DNA from: JAJVHZ01 sp041395385
Lineage (GTDB): Bacteria; Pseudomonadota; Gammaproteobacteria; JAJPIJ01
Assembly: GCA_041395385.1 (NCBI GenBank)
Contig: JAWLAN010000015.1
Location: 1-64,000 of the forward strand
Direction: 5' to 3'
Length of the DNA stretch: 64,000 nucleotides
Positions within the stretch are counted from its first letter, which is position 1. Each line of letters opens with the position of its first letter. Below are positions 17,264 to 25,511 of this stretch, piece after piece. A program made the position numbers and the translations under genes. The notes below the pieces were generated by a model. It did no database searches. It saw only the letters and a list, made by a program, of their open reading frames with translations, and was not told where the DNA came from.

Positions 17264-19087
17264 GTGATTGAGAAGTTGAGAAATATCGCCATCGTCGCGC
17301 ACGTCGACCACGGCAAGACGACGCTCGTGGACTGCCTGCTGCAGCAGGCAGGCACTCTGGGCGAGCGTGCCGCCGCCCCCGAGCGCGTGATGGACAGCAA
17401 CGACCTGGAGCGCGAGCGCGGCATCACCATCCTCGCCAAGAACACCGCGATCCGCTGGCGGGACTATCGCATCAACGTGGTCGACACCCCCGGCCACGCC
17501 GATTTCGGCGGCGAGGTGGAGCGCATCCTCTCGATGGTGGACTCCGTGCTGCTGCTGGTCGACGCCGTCGACGGCCCCATGCCGCAGACGCGCTTTGTGA
17601 CGCAGAAGGCCTTCGCCCGGGGGTTGAAGCCCATCGTGGTGGTCAACAAGGTCGACCGCCCCGGCGCGCGTCCGGATTGGGTGATCGACCAGACTTTCGA
17701 TCTCTTCGATCGTCTGGGCGCCACCGACGAGCAGCTGGACTTTCCGATCGTGTACGCCTCGGCGCTGGAGGGCTGGGCGACGCTCGACCATGCCGCCGGC
17801 AAGGGCGTGGACATGACGCCGCTGTTCGAGACCATCGTCAAACACGTGCCGCCGCCCGACGTCGACATGGAAGGGCCATTCCAGATGCAGGTGAGCGCGC
17901 TCGATTATTCCAGCTACGTGGGCGCCATCGGCATCGGCCGCATCACGCGCGGCCGCGCGAAGCCGGGAATGGCCATCGTGCGCGTCGACGAGCTCGGCAA
18001 CAGGCACAGTGCCAGGCTGCTGCAGGTCCTGGGGTTTCACGGTCTGGAGCGGGTGCCGATGGAGGAGGCCGCGGCCGGGGATATCGTGGCGGTCAGCGGC
18101 ATCGAGGGCATCCGGATCTCCGACACGCTCTGCGATCCGGGATATCCCGAAGCGCTGCCGCGGCTGTCGGTGGACGAGCCCACCGTCAGCATGACATTCC
18201 AGGTGAACGATTCCCCCTTTGCCGGCCGCGCCGGCAAATTCGTCACCAGCCGCCAGATCCGCGAGCGCCTGGAGCGCGAGCTGATTCACAATGTCGCGCT
18301 GCGCGTGGAGGACACCGGCGACCCGTCGAGTTTCCTCGTCTCCGGGCGGGGCGAGCTGCACCTGTCGATCCTGATCGAGAACATGCGCCGGGAGGGATTC
18401 GAGCTCGCTGTCGGCCGGCCGAAGGTCATCTACAAGCACATCGAGGGCCTTGTTTACGAGCCCTACGAACAGCTCACGGTGGACGTCGAGGAGCAGACCC
18501 AGGGCGGCGTCATGGAGAAGCTCGGCAGCCGCCGCGGCGAACTGGTGAACATGATGCCCGACGGCAAGGGACGCGTACGGCTGGAATATATGATCCCCTC
18601 GCGCGGCCTCATCGGTTTCCGCACCGAGTTCATGACGCTGACCTCGGGCACCGGACTCATGTACCACACCTTCGACAGCTACAAGCCGGCCAAGCCGGGC
18701 GCGATCGCGCAGCGCACCAACGGCGTGCTCATCGCCATGGAAGAGGGCCAGGCTCTGGGCTACTCGCTGTTCAACCTGCAGGAGCGCGGCCGGCTGTTCA
18801 TCGGCCACGGCGAGGAGGTCTACGAGGGGATGATCATCGGCATCCACTCGCGCGACAACGACCTGGTGGTGAACCCTCTGAAGGGCAAGAAGCTCACCAA
18901 CATCCGCGCCGCCGGCTCCGATGAGAACATCATCCTCACCCCGCCGATCCGTTTCGATCTCGAGCAGGCGCTGGAGTTCATCGACGACGACGAGCTCGTC
19001 GAGGTTACCCCCAAGGCCATCCGCCTGCGCAAGAAGCTGCTCAGGGAGCACGAGCGCAAGCGCGCCGATCGCGCCGTCGCGGAGTAG
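17264..19087 (+). CDS. typA: ribosome-associated GTPase TypA/BipA
   Basis: 607 residues from a GTG at 17264. The G domain is complete: AHVDHGKTTLVD (G1, near residue 12), DTPGHADFGGEVER (G3) and NKVDRPGARP (G4), followed by EF-G-like domains and the BipA-specific C-terminus. The protein binds ribosomes and supports growth under stress and at low temperature. It is a single-copy core gene with length normal for the family. The next gene begins 8 bases after its stop. Confidence 0.97.
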   Translation: MIEKLRNIAIVAHVDHGKTTLVDCLLQQAGTLGERAAAPERVMDSNDLERERGITILAKNTAIRWRDYRINVVDTPGHADFGGEVERILSMVDSVLLLVDAVDGPMPQTRFVTQKAFARGLKPIVVVNKVDRPGARPDWVIDQTFDLFDRLGATDEQLDFPIVYASALEGWATLDHAAGKGVDMTPLFETIVKHVPPPDVDMEGPFQMQVSALDYSSYVGAIGIGRITRGRAKPGMAIVRVDELGNRHSARLLQVLGFHGLERVPMEEAAAGDIVAVSGIEGIRISDTLCDPGYPEALPRLSVDEPTVSMTFQVNDSPFAGRAGKFVTSRQIRERLERELIHNVALRVEDTGDPSSFLVSGRGELHLSILIENMRREGFELAVGRPKVIYKHIEGLVYEPYEQLTVDVEEQTQGGVMEKLGSRRGELVNMMPDGKGRVRLEYMIPSRGLIGFRTEFMTLTSGTGLMYHTFDSYKPAKPGAIAQRTNGVLIAMEEGQALGYSLFNLQERGRLFIGHGEEVYEGMIIGIHSRDNDLVVNPLKGKKLTNIRAAGSDENIILTPPIRFDLEQALEFIDDDELVEVTPKAIRLRKKLLREHERKRADRAVAE

Positions 19088-19094
19088 GGTTCGC

Positions 19095-19874
19095 GTGGGC
19101 CGCGTCGCGTCCATCGGCCCGGTGCGCGGCGGCGGCTGGCGGCGCGTGGCGTGCGCGGCCATCGCCGTGACCGCAACGGCGGCGGCGCAGCCGCCTCTGC
19201 CCGAGCTCTGGCAGAGGCAGCTGCCCGAGGCGGGCGCGGGGCCCGGCTACATCGAGCTGGTGCCGATGGCGGACGGCGATGTCGCCGTCGTTCGGGGAGG
19301 CGAGGCGGTGGCCTTCTTTTCGGGCGCGGTCCTCCAGGCCGGGAGCGCCCGCTCGGCCGCGACCTCCTCCAACGGCAGCCCCTACGGGGCCACGCTGGCC
19401 GATGGCGGCACCGTGCGTCGCATCGGGCCTCCCGGCTGCGTGCAGCGGCCCGGAGTGACCGTCGCCGTCGAGGACGCCGGTCGGCATACGATGGCGGAGT
19501 ACGCCCTGCTGTGGGTCCTCGAGGAGCCCCGGACGCTGACGGCGGGCGACTGCGATCTGCACGACTTTCCGACCGTGACCCAGCGCGTGACGATACTCGA
19601 TCCGCAACTGCTCGGACTGCGCGACGGCACTTTTCTGGCGGCGGACGCCCGTGTCGGCCTGGTTCTGCGTTTCACGCCGCGATTCGACAGCGGCACGCCA
19701 TTGTTGAACCACCGTCTGCTGCGGATGCCGGCGGCCGAGATCCGCGACCTGGTGCGGCGGCACGATCGGCCGGCGCGGGAGGGTGGTTTCCACTGGGCCG
19801 GGTTCCAGCTCGAGCTGGAGCGCTGGGTGCAGAGCCACCGCCGCCCGGACGCACCGAACGGACGCTCGCCATGA
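19095..19874 (+). CDS. secreted protein of unknown function
   Basis: 259 residues from a GTG at 19095, 8 bases after typA. The N-terminus (GGGWRRVACAAIAVTATAAAQPPLPE) is a signal peptide. The mature part alternates short beta-like stretches (YIELVPMADGDVAVVRGGEAVAFFSG) and then holds single cysteines in GPPGCVQRP and TAGDCDLHDF; a late segment TPLLNHRLLRMPAAEIRDLVRR looks helical. I recognise no family. It overlaps dtd by 4 bases (ATGA), so it is translationally coupled to it. Codon use matches its neighbours. Confidence 0.65.
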   Translation: MGRVASIGPVRGGGWRRVACAAIAVTATAAAQPPLPELWQRQLPEAGAGPGYIELVPMADGDVAVVRGGEAVAFFSGAVLQAGSARSAATSSNGSPYGATLADGGTVRRIGPPGCVQRPGVTVAVEDAGRHTMAEYALLWVLEEPRTLTAGDCDLHDFPTVTQRVTILDPQLLGLRDGTFLAADARVGLVLRFTPRFDSGTPLLNHRLLRMPAAEIRDLVRRHDRPAREGGFHWAGFQLELERWVQSHRRPDAPNGRSP

Positions 19875-20323
19875 TCGGTCTGTTGCAGCGAGTGCTCCGG
19901 GCGAGCGTGGAGGTCGACGAGGAGGTGGTCGGACGCATCGACCACGGGCTGCTCGTACTGATTGGAGTGGAGCGCGGCGATACGCGGGCGGAGGCCGATC
20001 GGCTGCTCGATCGGCTCCTGGGCTACCGCGTGTTCGCCGACTCCGAGGACAGGATGAATCTGAGCGTCCGCGACGTCGCTGGCGGCCTGCTGCTGGTACC
20101 GCAGTTCACCCTGCCTGCCGACACGCGCAAGGGGATGCGCCCGAGCTTCACGCCCGCGGCGCCGCCGGAGGACGGCCGGATCCTGTTCGACCATCTGGTT
20201 GGTCGGGCCCGCACATTGCACCCGATCGTGGCGACCGGAACCTTCGGCGCGCGGATGCGGGTCAGCCTCGTTAACGACGGGCCTGTCACGTTCTGGCTTC
20301 AGACCTCTCCCGGCCGCCCCTGA
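19871..20323 (+). CDS. dtd: D-aminoacyl-tRNA deacylase
   Basis: 150 residues. The N-terminus MIGLLQRVLRASVEVDEEVVG and the active-site signatures VPQFTLPADTRKGMRPSF and the C-terminal SLVNDGPVTFWLQT match Dtd, including the cross-subunit Gly-Pro motif (N-D-G-P-V-T). It hydrolyses D-amino acids from tRNA and glycine from mischarged tRNA-Ala. The start overlaps the preceding secreted-protein gene by 4 bases. Confidence 0.96.
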   Translation: MIGLLQRVLRASVEVDEEVVGRIDHGLLVLIGVERGDTRAEADRLLDRLLGYRVFADSEDRMNLSVRDVAGGLLLVPQFTLPADTRKGMRPSFTPAAPPEDGRILFDHLVGRARTLHPIVATGTFGARMRVSLVNDGPVTFWLQTSPGRP

Positions 20324-20502
20324 CGGCGGCGGTTCTCCCCGGGGCGCCATTGCCTCTCCGCCAGGGCGCGATGCGCTCCTCGTTCCGCGCCGCCATGCCC
20401 GAGGCGCCGCAGGGCGCGAGCAATCGCTGCCGTTGGCCTAAAGCGCGCACCTGCACGGCCGCTACACTCATCGACAATTCCTACAAGAACAGAGTGTGCG
20501 AC

Positions 20503-21306
20503 ATGAACCCGGCCTCACTGCAGAGAACATCGGAGACCCCTGATCACGGTGCCCGTGCCGAGGAGCCCGTGCTCGTGTTCGAGTCCAACCTCGGCGGGCA
20601 GCATGGCCGGGGCGTGTCGTTGCTCGCGGAGAAATGTCACGGCGCCGTCGACGGCAAAGGCTGGGGGCATCACGGAAATGCCTATGGCATCCCCACGCTG
20701 GACAGCGAGATGATGCCGCTCACCCGCGGCGTGCTCGTCAACTACGTTCAGAACTTCCTCAAGTACGCCGCGGCTCACCCGCAAATGCAGTTTCGCGTGA
20801 CCGCGTTCGGATACGGCAATCCGAACATCGGCATGGGCGAGATCGTGGAGATCTTCCGCCAGGCGCCACGCAACTGCCTGCTTCCCGGGCGCTGGATGGA
20901 GATGCTCGGCCGCCTCGACATGGTGCGGCTGCTGTTGCTGGATGCAAGCGGGTCCCTAAGGGGGACTGTGGCGCAGGAAAGCTTGGATGAGTACTTCGCG
21001 ATCAACGCGCCGCTGTGGGCGGAGAAGTCGGTGGAGATCGTGAGCGTCGGCTCGGCGGTCTCCGTGGTGGCCAACGACAAGTTCGCGCGCCGCCGCAACT
21101 ATCGACATCGCATCATCAGCGTCAACGAAGGTTTTTACAGGAATTATCTCAACCTGGCGCGCGAGGAGATGGCCGTGTGGTATTCCACCCGCCTGGTGAC
21201 GGTGTTGGAGCCGGATCAGACCTCCCAGGGCAACACACTGCGTCTGCTGCAGGCCGCGACTCGCGCCGGCCTGGAGATGGACGAGATCCAGCTTGGCGGG
21301 GATTGA
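20503..21306 (+). CDS. A1S_2505-like phage-type protein with unknown C-terminal half
   Basis: 267 residues from the ATG at 20503; the frame is open upstream but that part has no gene-like sequence. Residues 24-130 (VFESNLGGQHGRGVSLLAEK, the GIPTLD motif, FLKYAAAHPQMQFRVTAFGYG, then FRQAPRNCLLPGRW) follow the pattern of the A1S_2505 family of phage non-structural proteins (V-F-x-S-N-L-x-G-x-H-G-x-G). The remaining 135 residues are unfamiliar and include a Rossmann-like strand-loop (SVEIVSVGSAVSVVANDKFA) and a helical end. The function is unknown. No phage genes surround it. It lies between dtd and hemF. Confidence 0.65.
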   Translation: MNPASLQRTSETPDHGARAEEPVLVFESNLGGQHGRGVSLLAEKCHGAVDGKGWGHHGNAYGIPTLDSEMMPLTRGVLVNYVQNFLKYAAAHPQMQFRVTAFGYGNPNIGMGEIVEIFRQAPRNCLLPGRWMEMLGRLDMVRLLLLDASGSLRGTVAQESLDEYFAINAPLWAEKSVEIVSVGSAVSVVANDKFARRRNYRHRIISVNEGFYRNYLNLAREEMAVWYSTRLVTVLEPDQTSQGNTLRLLQAATRAGLEMDEIQLGGD

Positions 21307-21355
21307 TACACGAAGTCCGCGCGTCGGCGTTCGGCGCGGACGCATCCGCGCCAGG

Positions 21356-22267
21356 TCAAATCCAGTCCCTTGCCACGAGGTAATGCTCGTGCAGGGCAGC
21401 CTCCGGGCTGCCGGGATCGGGGTGCCAGTTGTAACGCCACCTCGCCAACGGCGGCAGCGACATGAGGATCGATTCAGTGCGGCCGCCTGACTGCAGGCCG
21501 AACAGCGTGCCGCGATCGTAGACCAGATTGAACTCCACGTAGCGGCCGCGCCGGTAGAGCTGGAAGTCGCGTTCACGCTCGCCGTAGGCGACCGACTTGC
21601 TGCGTTGCACGATCGGCAGGTAGGCGGGCAGATAGTGATCGCCCACGCTGCGCTGGAAGGCGAAGCAACGCTCGAATCCCCATTCGTTGAGGTCATCGAA
21701 GAACAGTCCGCCTATGCCGCGCGGCTCGTTGCGGTGCTTGAGAAAGAAATACTCGTCGCACCACCGCTTGTAGCGCGGGTAGACGTCCGCGCCGAACCCT
21801 TCGCAGGCGGCGCGCGCCGTGCGGTGCCAGTGGCGCACGTCTTCCTCGCTGGCGTAATACGGTGTCAGGTCGAAACCGCCCCCGAACCACCACACGGGCG
21901 CGCTGCCCGGTTTCTCGGCGACGAAGAAACGAACGTTCATGTGCGAGGTGGGCACGTACGGATTGCGTGGATGGATGACCAGCGACACGCCCAGCGCCTC
22001 GTAACTGCGACCGGCAAGCTCCGGTCGCTGCGCCGTGGCCGATGGCGGCAGGCGCTCGCCGCGCACATGGGAGTATCCCACGCCGGCCTGCTCGAACACG
22101 GCGCCCTCGGTCATCACGCGCGAGCGCCCGCCGCCGCCCTCCGGGCGGTCCCAGCGATCCTCGGCGAATCCTCCGCCGCCATCCTCTTGAGAGAGCGCCG
22201 CGCACAACCGATCCTGCAGGTCCAGCAGGTATCGTGCGACGGCGTCCGTATCGACGCGTTCAGTCAT
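21356..22267 (-). CDS. hemF: oxygen-dependent coproporphyrinogen III oxidase
   Basis: 303 residues from the ATG at 22267 (MTERVDTDAVARYLLDLQDRLC); the frame is open upstream but only this start gives the normal length. Key signatures are SLVIHPRNPYVPTSHMNVRFF, WWFGGGFDLTPYY, RGIGGLFFDDLNEW and YVEFNLVYDRGTLFGLQSGGRTESILMSLPP. It converts coproporphyrinogen III to protoporphyrinogen IX with O2 in haem synthesis, so the organism is adapted to oxygen. It is divergent from hisB. Confidence 0.97.
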   Translation of the reverse strand: MTERVDTDAVARYLLDLQDRLCAALSQEDGGGGFAEDRWDRPEGGGGRSRVMTEGAVFEQAGVGYSHVRGERLPPSATAQRPELAGRSYEALGVSLVIHPRNPYVPTSHMNVRFFVAEKPGSAPVWWFGGGFDLTPYYASEEDVRHWHRTARAACEGFGADVYPRYKRWCDEYFFLKHRNEPRGIGGLFFDDLNEWGFERCFAFQRSVGDHYLPAYLPIVQRSKSVAYGERERDFQLYRRGRYVEFNLVYDRGTLFGLQSGGRTESILMSLPPLARWRYNWHPDPGSPEAALHEHYLVARDWI

Positions 22268-22382
22268 GATCACCCCCGCATAGCTGCCGCCTATGATAGC
22301 GATTGGCGCGCCGAAAGTGCCGAGAAACCGTGATTCTGCTAATGTAGCGGTCCTGCCCGGATTAAGCCGCAGCGATTCGACG

Positions 22383-22973
22383 ATGACCCGCCAAGCCACG
22401 GTAAGACGCGACACCAGGGAGACGCAGATCAGCGCCACGATCAATCTCGACGGCACTGGCCAGTGCAAGCTCGGCATCGGCCTGCCGTTTCTCGAGCACA
22501 TGCTCGATCAGGTGGCGCGGCACGGCATGATCGATCTGGAGATCGCGGCCAAGGGAGACCTGGAGATCGACGCGCATCACACCGTCGAGGACGTCGGCAT
22601 CACGCTCGGCCAGGCCTTCGCCCAGGCCGTCGCCGACAAGAAGGGCATACGGCGCTACGGTCACGCCTACGTGCCGTTGGACGAGGCGCTGTCACGCGTG
22701 GTCATCGACTGTTCGGGCCGGCCGGGGCTGGAGTATCACGTCCAGTTTCCGCGCGCGCGCGTCGGCGATTTCGATGTCGACCTCTTCTACGAGTTCTTCC
22801 AGGGCTTCGTGAACCACTCGCTGGTGACGCTGCACGTCGACAATATTCGCGGACGCAACGCCCATCACATCATCGAGACGGTCTTCAAGGCGTTCGGACG
22901 GGCGCTGCGCATGGCGGTGGAGGCGGACCCGCGCGCCGCGGGCCTAATCCCGTCGACCAAGGGAGCACTCTGA
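22383..22973 (+). CDS. hisB: imidazoleglycerol-phosphate dehydratase
   Basis: 196 residues from the ATG at 22383 (MTRQATVRRDTRETQISATINLDG). Both metal-binding motifs are present: HHTVEDVGITLG and NAHHIIETVFKAFGRAL. It is the single-domain dehydratase, without the phosphatase domain fused in enteric HisB. It dehydrates imidazole glycerol phosphate. It is followed closely by hisH. These two genes normally precede hisA and hisF but here lie about 13 kb away from them. Confidence 0.96.
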   Translation: MTRQATVRRDTRETQISATINLDGTGQCKLGIGLPFLEHMLDQVARHGMIDLEIAAKGDLEIDAHHTVEDVGITLGQAFAQAVADKKGIRRYGHAYVPLDEALSRVVIDCSGRPGLEYHVQFPRARVGDFDVDLFYEFFQGFVNHSLVTLHVDNIRGRNAHHIIETVFKAFGRALRMAVEADPRAAGLIPSTKGAL

Positions 22974-23014
22974 TCCACGCAACGGCCGCGCCGTCGGCCG
23001 GCGGACCTTGCATC

Positions 23015-23662
23015 ATGCGGACCGTTGCCATCATCGACTACGGCATGAGCAACCTGCGCTCGGTGGCCCGCGCGCTGGAGTTCGTCGCCGCTGGCGGCCA
23101 CCGTGTCACCATCAGCGCCGATCCCGACGTCATCGCGGCCGCCGATCGCGTCGTCTTCCCCGGCCAGGGCGCCATCGGCCAGTGCATGAGCAATCTGCGA
23201 TCCCATGGCCTGCTCGACGTCCTGCGGCGATGCCTGCAGGAAAAGCCGTTCCTCGGCATCTGTCTCGGGCTGCAATCGCTCATGGAGTGGAGCGCCGAGG
23301 ACGGCGGGACGGCGTGTCTCGGGTTTCTGCCCGGCAAGGTCGTTCGCTTCCCGGACACGCTTGCCGACCCGGCCTCCGGCCTGCGCCTGAAGATCCCGCA
23401 CATGGGTTGGAACCAGGTGGTGCCGACGCGATCGCACCCGCTGTGGGAGGGCATCGATCGCGGCGAGATGTTCTATTTCGTGCACAGCTACCACGTCGCG
23501 CCGGAAAGCGAGGGCGACGTCGCCGCACGCACGGATTACGGCCCGGAGTTCGTCTCGGCGTGCTGCCGGGGCAATGTCTTCGCCACCCAGTTCCATCCCG
23601 AAAAAAGCCAGCGCGCGGGGCTCGCGCTGCTGGCCAACTTCCTCGCCTGGGCGGGCGAGTGA
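23015..23662 (+). CDS. hisH: imidazole glycerol phosphate synthase glutaminase subunit
   Basis: 215 residues from the ATG at 23015 (MRTVAIIDYGMSNLRSV). The class I glutaminase triad is visible: the cysteine in FLGICLGLQSLM, and the histidine and glutamate in TQFHPEKSQRAG. It supplies ammonia to HisF, encoded at 7.3-8.1 kb. It starts 41 bases after hisB. Confidence 0.96.
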   Translation: MRTVAIIDYGMSNLRSVARALEFVAAGGHRVTISADPDVIAAADRVVFPGQGAIGQCMSNLRSHGLLDVLRRCLQEKPFLGICLGLQSLMEWSAEDGGTACLGFLPGKVVRFPDTLADPASGLRLKIPHMGWNQVVPTRSHPLWEGIDRGEMFYFVHSYHVAPESEGDVAARTDYGPEFVSACCRGNVFATQFHPEKSQRAGLALLANFLAWAGE

Positions 23663-23708
23663 TGCGGCCTTGAGCCTTGATCGGCATCAGGCTGCCGGTC
23701 ATGGGCTA

Positions 23709-23717
23709 TGCTATAGA
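23709..23717 (+). promoter_or_regulatory. extended -10 promoter of the universal stress gene
   Basis: TGC followed by TATAGA forms an extended -10 (TGnTATAnT-like) 31 bases before the universal stress ATG. No clear -35 lies 16-18 bases upstream, which fits an extended -10 promoter. Confidence 0.4.
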
Positions 23718-23747
23718 ATCCACGAACCGTCCACTGGGGGAGTGTGT

Positions 23748-24197
23748 ATGCCGGACATTCGCCGAATCCTGTGCGCCACCGATTTTTCCGGGGCCTCCAA
23801 GCACGCCTACGAGTACGCCGTCGATCTGGCGGCCAAGCTCGGGGCGGCGGTGAGCGTGATTCACGCCTATCAGATCCCGGCGTACACCCTTCCGGACGGC
23901 ATGGTCGAGGTGCCGGTGGAGGTCGAGACCAGCGTGCGCGAGCGACTCAACGAGCAACTCCGGGAATTCTCGCGCAGCATCGACACCAAGGGCGTGAGCG
24001 TCGACGTGCATCTGCTCGACGGCGTGCCGTACGTGGAGATTACGCATGCGGCGCGCGAATTGAAGGCCGATCTCGTCGTGATCGGCACTCATGGCCGCAC
24101 CGGACTGGCGCACCTGCTGCTTGGCAGCGTCGCCGAGCGCGTGGTGCGCACGTGCGAGGCGCCCGTGCTCACCATACGCGGACCCGGGAACGCCTGA
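23748..24197 (+). CDS. universal stress protein (UspA family)
   Basis: 149 residues from the ATG at 23748; a GTG two codons upstream is also possible. The start IRRILCATDFSGASKHAYEYAVDLA is typical, and the ATP-binding motif GTHGRTGLAHLLLGSVAERVV (G-2x-G-9x-G-S) is intact, so it belongs to the nucleotide-binding branch. A single Usp domain. It stands alone after hisH with its own promoter-like element and is convergent with purD. The exact stress is not indicated. Confidence 0.9.
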   Translation: MPDIRRILCATDFSGASKHAYEYAVDLAAKLGAAVSVIHAYQIPAYTLPDGMVEVPVEVETSVRERLNEQLREFSRSIDTKGVSVDVHLLDGVPYVEITHAARELKADLVVIGTHGRTGLAHLLLGSVAERVVRTCEAPVLTIRGPGNA

Positions 24198-24212
24198 GCG
24201 GCGGCGGTCGGC

Positions 24213-25499
24213 TCAGGCGCGCTCGCGCGCGACGGCGCGAAATCCGATGTCGCGCCGGTACCGCATCCCGTTCCAGCTGATCCGGGTGACCTGCTCATAG
24301 GCACGTCGCTGCGCCTCGCGCGTCGTCTCGCCGAGGGCGCAGACGCAGAGGACGCGGCCACCGGCCGTCACGACCTCATCGTCGCGCAGCGCGGTGCCGG
24401 CGTGGAACACCTTCACCGACGGCGCCGTCGCATCGTCCAGACCGCGGATCGGGTCGCCCTTGATCACCGTGCCCGGATACCCGCCGGCGGCGAGCACCAC
24501 TCCCAGTGCGACGCGTGGATCCCATTCGGCGTGGACGCCGTCCAGTCGGCCGTCCAGCGCCGATTCGCACAGATCGACCAGGTCGGAGCGCAGGCGCATC
24601 AATATGGGCTGGGTCTCGGGGTCGCCGAAACGGCAGTTGAACTCGAGGACCTTCGGGCTGCCGTCCGGCGCGAGCATCAGGCCCGCATACAGAAAGCCGC
24701 GATAGCGGCGACCTTCCGCCCGCATGCCGCGCAGGGTGGGGGCGATCACCTCGCGCATGATGCGCGCATGCACCTCGGCGGTCACCACCGGCGCCGGCGA
24801 ATAGGCGCCCATGCCGCCGGTGTTCGGGCCGCGGTCCGCCTCGAGCAGGCGCTTGTGGTCCTGGGAGCTGGCTAGCGGCAACGCCTGCTCGCCGTCGGCG
24901 ATGACGATGAAGCTCGCCTCCTCGCCCTCGAGGAACTCCTCGATGACCACGCGGCTGCCTGCCTCGCCGAGCAGATTCCCGCTCAGCATCTCGCGTACGG
25001 CGTCCTCGGCCTCCGCACGCGTGGCGGCAATCACCACGCCCTTGCCGGCGGCCAGGCCGTCGGCCTTGATCACGATCGGAAGCGGTTGGGTGCGCAGGTG
25101 CTCCAGGGCCGGCGCGATCTCGGTGAAGGTCCCGTGCGCGGCCGTGGGGATGCCGTGCCGCAGGAGAAATTCCTTGGTGAACGCCTTGGAGCCCTCGAGC
25201 ACGGCGGCGGCACGACTCGGACCGAAACAGCGCAGTCCCGCGGATTCGAATTCATCGACGATGCCGGCGACCAACGGCGCTTCCGGCCCGACGACGGTCA
25301 GGTCGACCCGCCGGTCACGAGCGAAGTGCAGCAATGCAGCGATGTCCTCGGCGCCGATGGCGACGTTCTCGACCTTCGGCTCGCGAGCGGTGCCGGCGTT
25401 GCCCGGCGCCGCGAAGACCTGGGTGACCCGCGGGGACTGAGCCGCCTTCCATGCCAGCGCGTGTTCGCGGCCGCCGCCGCCGACGATCAGTACTCTCAT
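24213..25499 (-). CDS. purD: phosphoribosylamine-glycine ligase
   Basis: 428 residues. The N-terminus MRVLIVGGGGREHALAWKAA is the GARS N-domain; the ATP-grasp region includes VIKADGLAAGKGVVIA, QDHKRLLEADRGPNTGGMGAYSPAP, and LEFNCRFGDPETQPIL. It attaches glycine to phosphoribosylamine in purine synthesis. It follows purH by 12 bases, the normal purH-purD pair, and ends the block that begins at aroQ. Confidence 0.97.
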   Translation of the reverse strand: MRVLIVGGGGREHALAWKAAQSPRVTQVFAAPGNAGTAREPKVENVAIGAEDIAALLHFARDRRVDLTVVGPEAPLVAGIVDEFESAGLRCFGPSRAAAVLEGSKAFTKEFLLRHGIPTAAHGTFTEIAPALEHLRTQPLPIVIKADGLAAGKGVVIAATRAEAEDAVREMLSGNLLGEAGSRVVIEEFLEGEEASFIVIADGEQALPLASSQDHKRLLEADRGPNTGGMGAYSPAPVVTAEVHARIMREVIAPTLRGMRAEGRRYRGFLYAGLMLAPDGSPKVLEFNCRFGDPETQPILMRLRSDLVDLCESALDGRLDGVHAEWDPRVALGVVLAAGGYPGTVIKGDPIRGLDDATAPSVKVFHAGTALRDDEVVTAGGRVLCVCALGETTREAQRRAYEQVTRISWNGMRYRRDIGFRAVARERA

Positions 25500-25511
25500 C
25501 GCGCGCGCCGG

